Shown here piece after piece: positions 1 through 9,804 of a DNA stretch of 64,000 bases. Source of the DNA: an uncultured Sphingomonadaceae bacterium (lineage in GTDB: Bacteria > Pseudomonadota > Alphaproteobacteria > Sphingomonadales > Sphingomonadaceae); assembly GCA_947488845.1 (NCBI GenBank), contig CANLBM010000006.1:117544-181543 (forward strand), written 5' to 3'. The position numbers and the translations under genes were made by a program. Numbering within the stretch: position 1 is the first letter of the stretch; every line of letters starts with the position of its first letter. The notes beneath the pieces were generated by a model, which saw nothing but the letters and a program-made list of their open reading frames with translations, was not told the origin of the DNA and did no database searches.

Positions 1-86
1 CGCGGCTCCACCAGAGTGAGGCGCCGCCCTTCGAGCACAGGTCGCAAACCGGCGACGGTTGTTTCCACTTCGGGCAGCTCTGGCAT
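1..86 (-). CDS. mutM: Formamidopyrimidine-DNA glycosylase, N-terminal fragment (cut by window edge)
   Basis: Only the first 28 codons are inside the window, read on the minus strand from the ATG at 86. The start MPELPEVETT is the hallmark of Fpg/MutM: Pro1 (after Met removal) is the catalytic nucleophile for excision of 8-oxoguanine and other oxidised purines, and Glu2 (the residue after it) is also catalytic. The rest of the gene lies left of position 1. It is divergent from ubiE, an arrangement frequent in sphingomonads. Identification rests on the N-terminal motif alone, but that motif is highly specific. Confidence 0.9.
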   Translation of the reverse strand, partial: MPELPEVETTVAGLRPVLEGRRLTLVEP

Positions 87-191
87 GAGGTTCCTTATTC
101 GTTACGGTCCAAAAGGCAGCTATAGAGTGATTGCAGTGCTGCCAAGGCTCGTCTACTCGGGATTTCAACGAAAAATCAGCGCGGGCAAAAA

Positions 192-932
192 ATGGCTATC
201 GAAAGCAAAACCGTCTCCTTCGGCTATGAAGAGGTCGAAGAGAGCGAAAAGGTCGGCAAGGTTGGTGCGGTTTTCTCCAGCGTCGCTTCCAAATATGATG
301 TGATGAACGACGCGATGAGCGCCGGAACCCATCGCCTTTGGAAAGACCGCTTCGTGCGCCGCGTAAAGCCGCGCGCTGGCGAGACTATTTTGGATATGGC
401 CGGCGGCACCGGAGACATTGCCTTTCGCATGGTCGACAGCGGCGCCGACATCACGGTTGCCGATATCAATGCTGAGATGCTGGCCGAGGGCGTGAAACGG
501 GCGCTCGACAAGGGCGAAACGCGCATGGTCTGGAGCCAGCAGGATGCCGAACAACTGAATTTTCCCGACGCGCATTTCGATGCCTATACGATTGTCTTTG
601 GCATCCGTAATGTTACCCATATCGACAAAGCCCTGGCCGAAGCCCATCGCGTACTGAAATATGGCGGGCGTTTCTATTGCATGGAATTTTCGCAAACCAA
701 ATGGCCCGGCTTTGACAAGGTCTACGAAACCTATTCCCACAAGATCCTGCCCAAGGTTGGCAAGGCAGTGGCGAATGACGAAGCCAGCTATCGCTATCTT
801 GCCGAATCGATAGCGAAATTTCCGCCGATGGAAGAATTTCGCGCCATGATTCAGGCCGCCGGATTCAGCCAGACCAAAGTCGAACCGATGATGGGCGGAC
901 TGGTCGCGATCCACAGCGGCTGGAAGGTCTGA
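192..932 (+). CDS. ubiE: Demethylmenaquinone/2-polyprenyl-benzoquinol C-methyltransferase UbiE
   Basis: The 246-aa product is a class I SAM-dependent methyltransferase that C-methylates the ubiquinone precursor ring (in menaquinone makers, also demethylmenaquinone). Visible family signatures are the N-terminal VFSSVASKYDVMNDAMS segment, the SAM-binding loop LDMAGGTGDIAF near residue 75, and FGIRNVTHIDKAL near 137. Its length is normal for UbiE. It starts an apparent ubiquinone operon with ubiB 11 bp downstream. An aerobic Sphingomonadales host would use it for ubiquinone-10; that is inferred from the clade rather than seen. Confidence 0.95.
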   Translation: MAIESKTVSFGYEEVEESEKVGKVGAVFSSVASKYDVMNDAMSAGTHRLWKDRFVRRVKPRAGETILDMAGGTGDIAFRMVDSGADITVADINAEMLAEGVKRALDKGETRMVWSQQDAEQLNFPDAHFDAYTIVFGIRNVTHIDKALAEAHRVLKYGGRFYCMEFSQTKWPGFDKVYETYSHKILPKVGKAVANDEASYRYLAESIAKFPPMEEFRAMIQAAGFSQTKVEPMMGGLVAIHSGWKV

Positions 933-943
933 GTATATATCCG

Positions 944-2497
944 ATGACCAGTTCCCGCACCCATATCTTCCGCCTGCTCAAATGGGGCCGTACGCTCGCC
1001 AAACACGGCGCGCTGCGCAAACTGGAGAAGCACAAGGCGACGCCGCCGCAAGTCCGCCGCCTGTTCCGTATCGCGCGCATCGGCACATTCCAGCCGAAAG
1101 AGCCCAATTATTCGGCGGCACTGCAGGCCATCGGACCGGCGGCGATCAAGCTGGGCCAGACGCTGGCAACCCGTCCCGATGTCATTGGCGAAGCGGCCGC
1201 GCGCGATCTGCTGCAATTGCAGGACAGCCTGCCACCCGTGTCCTTCGATTCGATCCGCGACGAGATCGAACTCAGCCTCGGCAAGCCTCTGGACCAACTG
1301 TACAGCCATATTGATCCCGTTCCGGTGGGCGCCGCCTCGATTGCCCAGGTTCACCGCGCGACCACTCTGGATGGCAAGGATGTTGCGGTAAAGGTCCTGC
1401 GTCCCGGCATCATCAAGAAGTTCAACCGCGACATCGAAACCTACGAGTGGGCCGCGGCCCATCTCGAGGCTTTGGGCGGCGAGGCCAAGCGTCTCCGTCC
1501 GCAACTGGTCATCGCCAATTTCCGCCGCTGGACGATGCGCGAACTCGACCTGCGCCGCGAGGCCGCCAGCGCGTCTGAGCTGGCCGAACATATGGCCCAG
1601 GTCGATCAATATGAGATTCCAGCGATCGACTGGGACCGGACGTCAGGCCGGGTGCTGACCCTCGACTGGGTCGATGGGATAAAAATATCGAACCGGGACG
1701 AGCTGATCGCCGCGGGCCATGATCTTGATTCGATTGCAAGCAGGCTCGTTCACACATTCCTCAAGCAGGCGATCGAGGCCGGCTATTTTCACGCCGACAT
1801 GCATCAGGGCAATCTGTTCGTGAAAGCCGACGGCACGATTGTCGCCATCGATTTCGGTATCATGGGCCGGATCAACAAGAAAGCCCGCTTCTGGCTTGCG
1901 GAAATCCTCTACGGCCTGACCACCGGCAATTACAAACGCGTCGCGGAAATCCATTTCGAAGCGCAATATGTCCCGGATCATCATAGCATGGAGGATTTCG
2001 CCACGGCTCTCCGCGCAGTCGGCGAGCCGATGCGCGGAAAACCGGTCAGCGAACTGTCGGTCGGCGATATGCTCGACGGCCTTTTCGCGATCACCCGCGA
2101 TTTCGACATGGAAACCCAGCCGCATTTGCTGTTGCTGCAAAAGACGATGGTGATGGTCGAGGGCATTGCCACCGACCTCAACCCGACAATCAACATGTGG
2201 GACGCCAGTGGGCCCTATGTGAAGGAATGGATCCGCGGCGAACTGGGTCCGGAAGCAGCGATTGCCGACCGGATCAACACCGACCTCGACACCATCATGA
2301 TGCTGCCCGATATTGTCCGGCGTCTCGATGCCCAGCTCCCACGCCCGGGCGGCGCGCCACCACCACCACCGGTGGCTGACGTAGAGTTGATCTGGGAGAA
2401 GCGGAAAAAGTCTGGCGACGGCGGCTTCTGGCGTTATGCACTGACCGCGATTCTGGCCGGCGGGGCCGGAGCCGCCGCCATGTTCCTGTGGGGATGA
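944..2497 (+). CDS. ubiB: UbiB-family atypical kinase/ATPase for ubiquinone biosynthesis
   Basis: The 517-aa product belongs to the ABC1/ADCK/UbiB atypical kinase family needed for ubiquinone biosynthesis. It shows the family KxGQ-type motif (AAIKLGQTLATRPD), the Ala-rich loop replacing the P-loop (VPVGAASIAQVHRA), a VAVKVLRPG lysine strand, the catalytic-loop motif ADMHQGN and the metal-binding AIDFGIMGR. A hydrophobic C-terminal segment (about residues 497-515) is a likely membrane anchor, preceded by a proline run. It sits 11 bp after ubiE in the same operon. Confidence 0.95.
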   Translation: MTSSRTHIFRLLKWGRTLAKHGALRKLEKHKATPPQVRRLFRIARIGTFQPKEPNYSAALQAIGPAAIKLGQTLATRPDVIGEAAARDLLQLQDSLPPVSFDSIRDEIELSLGKPLDQLYSHIDPVPVGAASIAQVHRATTLDGKDVAVKVLRPGIIKKFNRDIETYEWAAAHLEALGGEAKRLRPQLVIANFRRWTMRELDLRREAASASELAEHMAQVDQYEIPAIDWDRTSGRVLTLDWVDGIKISNRDELIAAGHDLDSIASRLVHTFLKQAIEAGYFHADMHQGNLFVKADGTIVAIDFGIMGRINKKARFWLAEILYGLTTGNYKRVAEIHFEAQYVPDHHSMEDFATALRAVGEPMRGKPVSELSVGDMLDGLFAITRDFDMETQPHLLLLQKTMVMVEGIATDLNPTINMWDASGPYVKEWIRGELGPEAAIADRINTDLDTIMMLPDIVRRLDAQLPRPGGAPPPPPVADVELIWEKRKKSGDGGFWRYALTAILAGGAGAAAMFLWG

Positions 2498-2667
2498 CGG
2501 ACCAACGCTTGCGCTTCTGTCCCGGACCATGGTCCTAGCAACACCCTCGGTATCGCCACCGGCATCCCCGTTTCAATTTTATCGTTTCGATACGCCCTGC
2601 CCGCGCAAGAATGAACCAGAGCACATGTCGCTTGGCTTTGGGCCTGCTTGCCCCTAAATCGGAATGG

Positions 2668-3930
2668 ATGGTAAAACCCAAACATATCCTGCTGATCATT
2701 GGCGGTGGCATCGCGGCCTACAAGTCCAGCGAACTGATCCGCCTGATCAGGAAATCCGGCATGACCGTTCGCTGTGTACTCACCGAATCGGGCGCGCAAT
2801 TTGTCACGCCGATGACGCTGGCGGCTTTGTCCGAAAATGAAGTCCACACCACGCTCTGGAGTCTGAAAGACGAAGCCGAAATGGGGCACATCCAGCTCAG
2901 CCGGGAGGCCGATCTGGTGGTGATTTGTCCTGCTACCGCCAATCTGCTCGCCAAAATGGCCGGCGGGATCGCCGATGACCTCGCGACGACCTTGCTACTC
3001 GCCACCGATACCCGGGTGATGGCCGTCCCGGCGATGAACGTCAGAATGTGGCAACATGCCGCAACGCAGCGCAATATCGCCCAGCTCGAGGCAGACGGCA
3101 TCATCGTCATGCAGCCCGACGAAGGCGCTATGGCGTGCGGCGAATTTGGTCCGGGCAGATTGCCGGAACCGGAAGCGGTAATGGCGGAGATAAGCGCGCT
3201 GATGGGGTCATCCTCGCTAGCGGTTCAGGAATCCGGGCTGGGCCGCAATCCGCTCGACGGCCAGCCCGCATTTGCCCCCGACCGGCATCGTCCGTTGCGC
3301 GGCAAACATGTCCTGATCACCGCAGGACCAACGCATGAACCGATCGATCCGGTTCGCTATATCGCCAATCGCTCGTCCGGCCGTCAGGGCTTTGCCATTG
3401 CCGCCGCCGCCGCCGATGCGGGCGCGCAGGTAACATTGATTGCCGGCCCCGTACATCTTGCCACGCCGACCGGCGTCACGCGCGTGGATGTCGAGACCGC
3501 GCTCGAAATGGAGAAGGCGGTGCACGACGCCCTGCCCGCCGATATCGCGATCATGGTCGCTGCCGTGGCCGACTGGCGCGCCGACAGCCAGTCCGGACAG
3601 AAGATCAAGAAAAAGGGCGCAGCCCCCGCGCCGCTCAAACTGACCGAAAACCCGGACATATTGGCCGGCCTGGCCCGTCACCCACAACGCCCCGGCCTGC
3701 TCATCGGCTTTGCCGCTGAGACTCAGAAAATCGCCGAGCACGCTCAGGCGAAACTGGCGAAGAAGGGCTGCGACTGGATTGTGGCCAATGATGTGTCGGG
3801 AGACGTGATGGGCGGCGCCAACAACAGCGTGCAGATCGTAACCGCAACCGGCAGCGAAATCTGGGAGCAATTGCCAAAGCCCGAAGTTGCGCGGCGGCTC
3901 ATAGCAAAAATCAGCGAGGAAATTTCCTGA
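2668..3930 (+). CDS. coaBC: Bifunctional phosphopantothenoylcysteine decarboxylase / phosphopantothenate-cysteine ligase
   Basis: CoaBC makes 4'-phosphopantetheine for coenzyme A from phosphopantothenate, cysteine and CTP. The N-terminal flavin decarboxylase domain (about 1-190) contains the [14 protein letters not shown] start, a PAMNVRMW motif with the conserved Asn, and the substrate-flap cysteine in [14 protein letters not shown]. The C-terminal ligase domain (about 205-420) has the [20 protein letters not shown] motif and a Lys-rich KIKKKG segment. I place the start at the ATG at 2668 (MVKPKHILL), which matches family N-termini; an in-frame ATG at 2611 would add 19 non-homologous residues. 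Its stop overlaps the start of dut by one base (TGATG). Confidence 0.95.
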   Translation: MVKPKHILLIIGGGIAAYKSSELIRLIRKSGMTVRCVLTESGAQFVTPMTLAALSENEVHTTLWSLKDEAEMGHIQLSREADLVVICPATANLLAKMAGGIADDLATTLLLATDTRVMAVPAMNVRMWQHAATQRNIAQLEADGIIVMQPDEGAMACGEFGPGRLPEPEAVMAEISALMGSSSLAVQESGLGRNPLDGQPAFAPDRHRPLRGKHVLITAGPTHEPIDPVRYIANRSSGRQGFAIAAAAADAGAQVTLIAGPVHLATPTGVTRVDVETALEMEKAVHDALPADIAIMVAAVADWRADSQSGQKIKKKGAAPAPLKLTENPDILAGLARHPQRPGLLIGFAAETQKIAEHAQAKLAKKGCDWIVANDVSGDVMGGANNSVQIVTATGSEIWEQLPKPEVARRLIAKISEEIS

Positions 3931-4376
3931 TGTTCGAACCCGTCGATATTGCCGTCAAGCGACTTGATCATGCCGGAGACATTCCGCTGCCTTCCTATGA
4001 AACCAGCGGATCGGCCGGCATGGATGTTCGTGCGGCAGAAGCACTGACCATTGCACCGGGCCAGCGCGGGCTGGCCGCAACCGGCTTCGCCTTCGCCATC
4101 CCCACAGGCTATGAAATCCAGGTACGTCCGCGATCCGGTCTGGCGCTGAAAAGCGGGATAAGCATACCCAATACGCCCGGCACGATCGACAGCGACTATC
4201 GCGGCGAACTGAAAGTCATCCTGATCAACCATGGCGAGGAAGATTTTGTCATCGGGCGCGGCGACCGGATTGCCCAGATTGTGGTAGCGCCGGTGCAGCG
4301 GGGAAATCTCAAAGAGGTTGACCGACTCGACGAAACTGCGCGAGGAAGCGGAGGATTTGGATCAACGGGAGTCTAG
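3930..4376 (+). CDS. dut: dUTP diphosphatase (trimeric dUTPase)
   Basis: The 148-aa enzyme hydrolyses dUTP to dUMP, keeping uracil out of DNA and feeding dTMP synthesis. All five trimeric dUTPase motifs are recognisable: [33 protein letters not shown] with the catalytic Asp, GDRIAQIV, and the C-terminal Gly-rich [10 protein letters not shown] that closes over the active site. It is translationally coupled to coaBC through a TGATG overlap, a common coaBC-dut pairing. Confidence 0.97.
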   Translation: MFEPVDIAVKRLDHAGDIPLPSYETSGSAGMDVRAAEALTIAPGQRGLAATGFAFAIPTGYEIQVRPRSGLALKSGISIPNTPGTIDSDYRGELKVILINHGEEDFVIGRGDRIAQIVVAPVQRGNLKEVDRLDETARGSGGFGSTGV

Positions 4377-4379
4377 ATA

Positions 4380-4778
4380 ATGGCCATTGCAAATCTTATC
4401 GTTGCTGCAGCACTGCAGGCCGGCGCAATCGCTGGTTCAGATATACCGCCGATCCCCGAAAACCTACACGCTGTGGAAGTCGCGGAATTTCAGCGCGAGC
4501 CGGAATATAGCTATCGTGAGTCGCTGAAAGCACGCAAACTGACCGCCGGCTGCACACCGACGGAGAAGGTCTCGGGAGGAGCGAATTATTTCGTGGAAGT
4601 CCTGCTGCTGACCGACGGCAAAGGCAGTCTCAAACAGGTAACCCCTATTTCCATCCAATGCCCCGCGCTGGAAGAATATGTCGGCCAATATTTTGCTCGT
4701 GAAGGCAAGAACAATATGAAACCAACCATCAATGGCAAGCCGGCATGGCGCCGCAGTGTCCTTAGATTCTACTGGTAA
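4380..4778 (+). CDS. Small exported protein of unknown function
   Basis: The 132-aa protein has a weakly hydrophobic N-terminus (residues 1-20, AIANLIVAAALQAGAIAG) that could be a signal peptide. The remainder is soluble. The pattern of the last 60 residues (VEVLLLTDGKGSLKQVTPIS, a lone CP pair, then a PTINGKPAWRRSVLRFYW ending) is reminiscent of TonB C-terminal-type beta folds found in small sphingomonad proteins, but I do not recognise a named family. It begins 3 bp after dut, so it is probably co-transcribed. Confidence 0.7.
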   Translation: MAIANLIVAAALQAGAIAGSDIPPIPENLHAVEVAEFQREPEYSYRESLKARKLTAGCTPTEKVSGGANYFVEVLLLTDGKGSLKQVTPISIQCPALEEYVGQYFAREGKNNMKPTINGKPAWRRSVLRFYW

Positions 4779-4782
4779 GCGA

Positions 4783-5562
4783 TTGAACCTTTCTGACGAA
4801 CAGCTCGACCGCTATGCCCGCCATATCGTTCTCAGGGATATTGGCGGCGTGGGGCAGAAGAAGATTCTCGATGCCCATATATTGGTGGTCGGTGCGGGGG
4901 GCATTGGCTGTCCGGCAATCCAGTATCTGGCGGCAGCGGGAATCGGCGCGCTTACCATAATCGATGATGATGTCGTTTCGCTGTCGAACCTGCAACGGCA
5001 GATTTTGTTTACAGCCGATGATATCGGCAAAGCGAAGGTCGAAGCGGCGCAGAATTTCGCGCAAAAGCTCAATCCGGACATTATAGTAAACACGGTTAAT
5101 CAAAGACTTACCGCGCAGCATTTTTCAGACGATGCTGCAGCATTTTTTGCACCTTTTGACGCGATTATAGACGGCACCGACAATTATCAGACCCGCCTGC
5201 TGGTTTCCGATCTCTCGGTCACTCACCGCGTGCCGCTGATATCCGCAGCGATTGGCCAGTTCCAGGGACAGCTCGGCACGTTCCGCGGCTGGGAGGAGGA
5301 CAAGCCCTGCTACCGCTGTTTCGTCGGCGACGCGCTCGACCCCGATGATTGCGACAATTGCAGCGAAGTCGGCGTTCTCGGCGCGATGGTCGGCCTGATG
5401 GGCAGTTTCGCGGCGATGGAAGCGATCCGCGTGGTCACAGGCTTCGGCCAGGATCCGGCCGGAAAACTCCAGCTTTTCGATGGCCTTGCCCCCGCGATGC
5501 GCAGCATCAACCTCCCGAAGGACCCGCATTGCAAAAGCTGCGGCACCCCGCCAAGCTCCTGA
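4783..5562 (+). CDS. HesA/MoeB/ThiF-family adenylyltransferase (E1-like)
   Basis: E1-like enzymes of this family adenylate the C-terminal Gly-Gly of small sulfur carriers (MoaD or ThiS) for molybdopterin or thiamine synthesis. The sequence has the family N-terminus (LDRYARHIVLRDIGGVGQ), the nucleotide loop VVGAGGIGCP, and two zinc-ligand pairs (CYRC near 198 and CKSC at the C-terminus). No rhodanese domain is fused. I prefer the TTG at 4783 (MNLSDEQL), 4 bp after the upstream stop; an ATG at 4732 would overlap the previous gene by 47 bp. No sulfur-carrier gene is nearby, so MoeB versus ThiF cannot be settled. Confidence 0.85.
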   Translation: MNLSDEQLDRYARHIVLRDIGGVGQKKILDAHILVVGAGGIGCPAIQYLAAAGIGALTIIDDDVVSLSNLQRQILFTADDIGKAKVEAAQNFAQKLNPDIIVNTVNQRLTAQHFSDDAAAFFAPFDAIIDGTDNYQTRLLVSDLSVTHRVPLISAAIGQFQGQLGTFRGWEEDKPCYRCFVGDALDPDDCDNCSEVGVLGAMVGLMGSFAAMEAIRVVTGFGQDPAGKLQLFDGLAPAMRSINLPKDPHCKSCGTPPSS

Positions 5563-5861
5563 TCAGCGCAAACATGGTCAGGTCGTCAACTTGACCGACC
5601 AGATACTGGCCGGTCTTGTTGTTGAATAGCTGCATCAAATGTCCGCCATGTCACCGAAGCGAACCAAAGTTATTTCCATATGGGATGGCCGCAATGCCTA
5701 CTTCCGTCCCATTTTCTGCAGCACGCACTGGCCGGATATCAGGTCTGCTTCGCGCCCGCTTGTCGTCATTGTCTCGATTGAAGATTGCTGCCAAAAATCA
5801 GCCATTCAGCGCGCGCCAATTTTCGAATATCTCGAGTACGCCTTAACACCTCATTGTCATC
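5563..5861. other. Intergenic region without a supported gene
   Basis: About 300 bp between the end of the E1-like gene and the convergent hyuB gene. A 102-codon frame crosses it but runs into hyuB, has no family look and no ribosome-binding site. There is a short inverted element around 5593-5613 (ACCGACCAgatacTGGCCGGT) that could take part in transcript ending, but it lacks a T-tract. Confidence 0.4.
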
Positions 5862-7718
5862 TTAGCTGCCGGGTTGAACAGGCGCCGGCAAGCCCGTTTC
5901 AGCCAAACAGTTGGCCCTTAGCGTTTCTATATCAGGCCCAAAGTTGAACGGCCCGTCCGTCTCCATGACATTTTCTGCCATTTCCGCACGCAGGCTTTCG
6001 GTTTCCGGACCATCGACGCTGCCATCGCCGGCAATCACCACGCCGTAATCGCGGGCGCCTTTCACTGTCACCAGTCCTTGGCGGATTTCCAGAGCGACCA
6101 GTTCGGGGTCGCGCTCCAGCGGGTTGCCCCAGCCGCCGCCGCCCCAGGTGATGAAGTGGAGCAGATCGCCTTCGCGGACCTCGATGCCGTCCTGTTTGTT
6201 TCCGACCACTTCTTTCGATCCATCGGCGCGCTCCAGTATTTTAGTCGCGCGATCACCCGGCTGTCCGCCATTGACGCCCCATGGGTAGGTGAACCAGCGG
6301 TCGTCGTGAATCGCGACCGTTCCTGGTTCAAGGAACCGGTAAGTCATGTGGATGCCATTGCCGCCACGGAACAGTCCCGCGCCACCGCTGTCGGGCTTGG
6401 CTTCATAGCGTTCGATTCTCAGCGGGAAATATTTCTCGAGAAATTCGTTCGGCACATTGGTGAAGCCCGGCCACAGGGAGTGACCGTCCGGACCGTCACC
6501 AAAGGGGCGGCCGGGAATGCCACCAAAGCCGATCTGGAACAGCTGGAACCATTCACCCGACTTGTCGAAACCGGAATACATGAGATGGGGGCTCGACGAG
6601 AAGCCGGCACCGTTCAAGAATTCTGGCTGGCGCTGGCCGAGCAGGCCACCCAAAATGTCGAAAATCCGGCCCAGCGCATGGGTGCGTCCTGCCAGCGCGG
6701 CGGGATATTTCGGTTTGAGCAGCGAGCCTTCGGGTATGCGGACATCCACCAGATCATAAAAGCCGTCATTGAACAATATCTGCGGATCGAAGACCATGAT
6801 CATGTATATGCCGAAGAACATCTTGAACATATTCTCGTTGAGGAAGAAGTTGATCGAGCTGGGCGCCTGCGGGTCGGTGCCTTCAAAGTCGAGAATGACC
6901 TTGCCGCCTTCGCGCCACATCTTGCAACTGATCTTGTACGGGCCAAAGCCGACACCATCGTCGCAGATATAGTCGCTGAAGCTGACCGGTTCCTCGCCAA
7001 TGCTGGTTTCGATCAGATGTTTCATGGCGCGGTGGTTGCGCGCCAGCAGCAGATCGGTGGCGCTGGCAAATTCATCCTCGCCAAAGCGCGCGCACATTTC
7101 GTCGACCCGGCGGGCAGCGACCCGGCACGACGCGATCAGCGCGTTGAGATCGGCGGCGCACCAGTCCGGCTTGCGGCTCTGGTGCAGGACAACCTTCACC
7201 ATCTCCTCGTTATAGACGCCCTTTTGATAGATTTTCACCGGCGGTATCCGGACGCCTTCCTCGAACACGCTCTTGCTGTCGATCGGGATCGAGCCGGCCA
7301 CCTTGCCGCCGATGTCGGACTGGTGACCGAACATTGCGGTCCATGCGACGAGCCTGCCGCCGCGATAGACCGGCAGCAAAACCAGCCAGTCATTATTATG
7401 ACTGACCGCGCCGTCGCAACTGTACGGATCGCTGAGGAAGATCATGTCGCCTTCCTCGATCGTGCCGGGATAGGAGCGCAGGAAGCCGTCGATGAAGCTG
7501 CCGAACTGGCCCACCACCATCTTGCCCGCGCGGTCAGCTATCAGCGGGAAAGCGTCGCCCTGTTCGCGGATACCCGGTGACATGGCCGTGCGGACCAAAG
7601 TGGCGTCCATTTCAATCCGGGCATTGCGCAGGGCATTTTCCATAATGTCAAGGGTGACCGGATCGACCTCGACCTTGTTGAACGGAGCTTTGTTGGTTTC
7701 GATAATCTGTGCGGGCAT
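5862..7718 (-). CDS. hyuB: Hydantoinase B/oxoprolinase-type subunit (HyuB)
   Basis: The 618-aa product is the B subunit of the N-methylhydantoinase / 5-oxoprolinase / acetone- and acetophenone-carboxylase superfamily. The N-terminus (VDPVTLDIMENALRNARIEMD then LVRTAMSPGIREQGDAFPLIAD) and the C-terminal GEGLLHF-like TWGGGGWGNPLERDP segment are typical. B subunits act with the ATP-using A subunit on cyclic amides (hydrolysis) or ketones (carboxylation). hyuA ends one base before this start, so the two are translationally coupled. The substrate cannot be told from sequence; the neighbouring CoA-transferase and lyase suggest a carbon catabolic route. Confidence 0.9.
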   Translation of the reverse strand: MPAQIIETNKAPFNKVEVDPVTLDIMENALRNARIEMDATLVRTAMSPGIREQGDAFPLIADRAGKMVVGQFGSFIDGFLRSYPGTIEEGDMIFLSDPYSCDGAVSHNNDWLVLLPVYRGGRLVAWTAMFGHQSDIGGKVAGSIPIDSKSVFEEGVRIPPVKIYQKGVYNEEMVKVVLHQSRKPDWCAADLNALIASCRVAARRVDEMCARFGEDEFASATDLLLARNHRAMKHLIETSIGEEPVSFSDYICDDGVGFGPYKISCKMWREGGKVILDFEGTDPQAPSSINFFLNENMFKMFFGIYMIMVFDPQILFNDGFYDLVDVRIPEGSLLKPKYPAALAGRTHALGRIFDILGGLLGQRQPEFLNGAGFSSSPHLMYSGFDKSGEWFQLFQIGFGGIPGRPFGDGPDGHSLWPGFTNVPNEFLEKYFPLRIERYEAKPDSGGAGLFRGGNGIHMTYRFLEPGTVAIHDDRWFTYPWGVNGGQPGDRATKILERADGSKEVVGNKQDGIEVREGDLLHFITWGGGGWGNPLERDPELVALEIRQGLVTVKGARDYGVVIAGDGSVDGPETESLRAEMAENVMETDGPFNFGPDIETLRANCLAETGLPAPVQPGS

Positions 7719-7719
7719 A

Positions 7720-9774
7720 TCAGGCTCCTTCCACCAGGTTGATGATCAGATTGCCATGTGCGTCGACCAGCGCTTCGCAGCCGCTGTGGACGAGAGTGGT
7801 GGAATCCATTTCTGTGATAATCGCAGGACCGGCGACGCGATTGCCGGCTTTTAGCAGAGCGCGGTCATAGATTGCTGCGCCCTGCATTTTGCCTTCCATA
7901 TAAAGCTGATGGTCGCGGGTTTTGGCGCTTGATGGATCGGGCCCGCCCTTTTCGATGGTCGGCGGTGCTACATCGGCCGACTTGCCCAGCGCAACAGCAC
8001 GGACGTTGACGATCTCGTGCGGCGTCTCGTCGAGATTGAAGGTAAACAATCGCTCATGCTCGGTATCGAACCGCGCGATCAGACTGGCAATCGAGAGGCC
8101 TTCGGGTTCCACTGACAGCGGAATTTCGAATGCCTGCCCCGCATAGCGAATATCGATTTCGTAAAGCAGCTCGATATCACCTGAGGCAACATCCTCAGCT
8201 TCCAGCTCCCGTCGTACCTGTGCACCCAGATTGTCGAGATAGGCTGTGAGCTCTTCATCTGTCGTGTTCTGAACCATCTTGTTGAAACTGCGCTGGGTTT
8301 CGACACGTTGCCGTGTTGTCGCGTCGCCATAGGCGCAGAGCACGCCGGGCGATGGCGGAATAATCACCGGCCAGCTGTTCATCAGCTTGCCCATTGCATT
8401 GGCGTGCAGCGGGCCAGCGCCGCCAAAGCCCATCAGAGCGAAGTCACGCGGGTCATAGCCTTGCTGGACAGAAACCAGCCGCAGCGCACCAAACATATTT
8501 TCGTTCACAATGTCGATGATGCCCGCAGCGGCGTCCATAAGGTCAATGCCAAGCGCATCGGCGATCGTTTGAACCGCTTTTGTAGCCCCCTCCCGGTCGA
8601 GCTTGAAACTGCCGCCAAGCAGGGATTCGGGCAGATAGCCGAGCACGACATTGGCATCGGTCACCGTTGGCTGCTTGCCGCCCTTGCCATAGGCAACGGG
8701 CCCTGGCTGGGCGCCCGCGCTTTCCGGGCCAACGCGCAGAGCCTTGGTCAGTTCGGGAACGAAGGCGATTGATCCGCCCCCGGCACCAACCGTTTTGACG
8801 TCGATCGACGAAGCGCGGACATTAAGGTCACCGACCGAAGTTTCCCGCTGCAACCGCGCCGCACCATTTTCAATCAGCGCAACATCGGTCGAGGTGCCGC
8901 CCATGTCGAGTGTGAGAATATTTTTTACGTCGGCACTATTTGCCACCCAGACCGCTCCGGCCACCCCGCCGGCCGGTCCTGACATCAACAGATTGACTGG
9001 CGCCTCGGCGCTTTTCTCGGCGGACATCAGACCGCCATCGGAGCGCAGCAGGTTGAGCTTCGCCTTGGTACCCCAATCCTTCAGCTCTTTTTCCAGATTG
9101 CCGACATAGCGCGCCACGGCCGGGCGCACGGCACTGTTTGCAACCGTTGTGAGGGCGCGCTCATATTCCTGCATCTCCGGCAAAATATCCGACGAGATGG
9201 AAATGGGGATATCAGGGAAGACTTCTGCGCAGATCGCTGCGACGGCCTTTTCATGCCGACCATCGACATAGCTGTTCATCAGGCAGATGGTCAGCGCTTC
9301 GATTTCCTCGGTCGCTTTCAACCGCTCAAGCCGGGCGCGCATTTCTGTTGCGTCCAGTTCGCGGACGGTTTCACCCTTGGCATCCATCCGCTCCGGCGCT
9401 TCGATCGTCCGTTCCAGAGCGGCCATCGGCTCGGGCTTGGGCCAGATGATCCAGGCAGCAAGACCCCCGGGCACCAGACTGCGGGCAATCTGCATGACAT
9501 GACGATAGCCCTCGGTGACGACCAGTCCGACCTTGGCGATTTTCTTTTCGAGCACGGCATTGGTCGCGACCGTGGTGCCGTGCAGGAACAGGTCGATCTC
9601 GCCGGGCGCAATATTCTGGCGCTCGCACAATCCGCGCGCGCCGTTTATAACGGCCTGGGATGGATCACCCGGAGTAGAGGGCACTTTGTCTCGAAACGTT
9701 TTGCCTGTCGCTTCGTCAATAAGCAGAAGATCGGTAAATGTTCCGCCGACGTCGACGCCCAATCGATATCCCAT
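7720..9774 (-). CDS. hyuA: Hydantoinase A/oxoprolinase-type ATPase subunit (HyuA)
   Basis: The 684-aa product is the ATP-dependent A subunit. It has the N-terminal actin-like phosphate loop (LGVDVGGTFTDLLLIDE, residues 5-21), a second loop LDMGGTSTDVALI near residue 290, and the GGGSIAF turn near 335 seen throughout HyuA/5-oxoprolinase/acetone carboxylase beta subunits. A strong ribosome site (AGGAAAGAGA) precedes the ATG at 9774. It is 30 bp downstream of the lyase gene and immediately upstream of hyuB, giving a three-gene minus-strand operon. The reaction could be hydrolysis of a hydantoin or lactam, or carboxylation of a ketone. Confidence 0.9.
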   Translation of the reverse strand: MGYRLGVDVGGTFTDLLLIDEATGKTFRDKVPSTPGDPSQAVINGARGLCERQNIAPGEIDLFLHGTTVATNAVLEKKIAKVGLVVTEGYRHVMQIARSLVPGGLAAWIIWPKPEPMAALERTIEAPERMDAKGETVRELDATEMRARLERLKATEEIEALTICLMNSYVDGRHEKAVAAICAEVFPDIPISISSDILPEMQEYERALTTVANSAVRPAVARYVGNLEKELKDWGTKAKLNLLRSDGGLMSAEKSAEAPVNLLMSGPAGGVAGAVWVANSADVKNILTLDMGGTSTDVALIENGAARLQRETSVGDLNVRASSIDVKTVGAGGGSIAFVPELTKALRVGPESAGAQPGPVAYGKGGKQPTVTDANVVLGYLPESLLGGSFKLDREGATKAVQTIADALGIDLMDAAAGIIDIVNENMFGALRLVSVQQGYDPRDFALMGFGGAGPLHANAMGKLMNSWPVIIPPSPGVLCAYGDATTRQRVETQRSFNKMVQNTTDEELTAYLDNLGAQVRRELEAEDVASGDIELLYEIDIRYAGQAFEIPLSVEPEGLSIASLIARFDTEHERLFTFNLDETPHEIVNVRAVALGKSADVAPPTIEKGGPDPSSAKTRDHQLYMEGKMQGAAIYDRALLKAGNRVAGPAIITEMDSTTLVHSGCEALVDAHGNLIINLVEGA

Positions 9775-9804
9775 ATTTCAGTCTCTTTCCTGTTAACCTG
9801 TCTT

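Noticed and set aside
165..914. 249-codon open frame on the minus strand
   Set aside because: It mirrors ubiE, whose motifs are certain.
5639..5947. 102-codon frame in the gap before hyuB
   Set aside because: It overlaps the hyuB end, lacks a ribosome site and has no recognisable pattern.
6078..7580. 500-codon open frame on the plus strand
   Set aside because: It is antisense to hyuB, which has clear family motifs; high-GC third positions often open the opposite frame.
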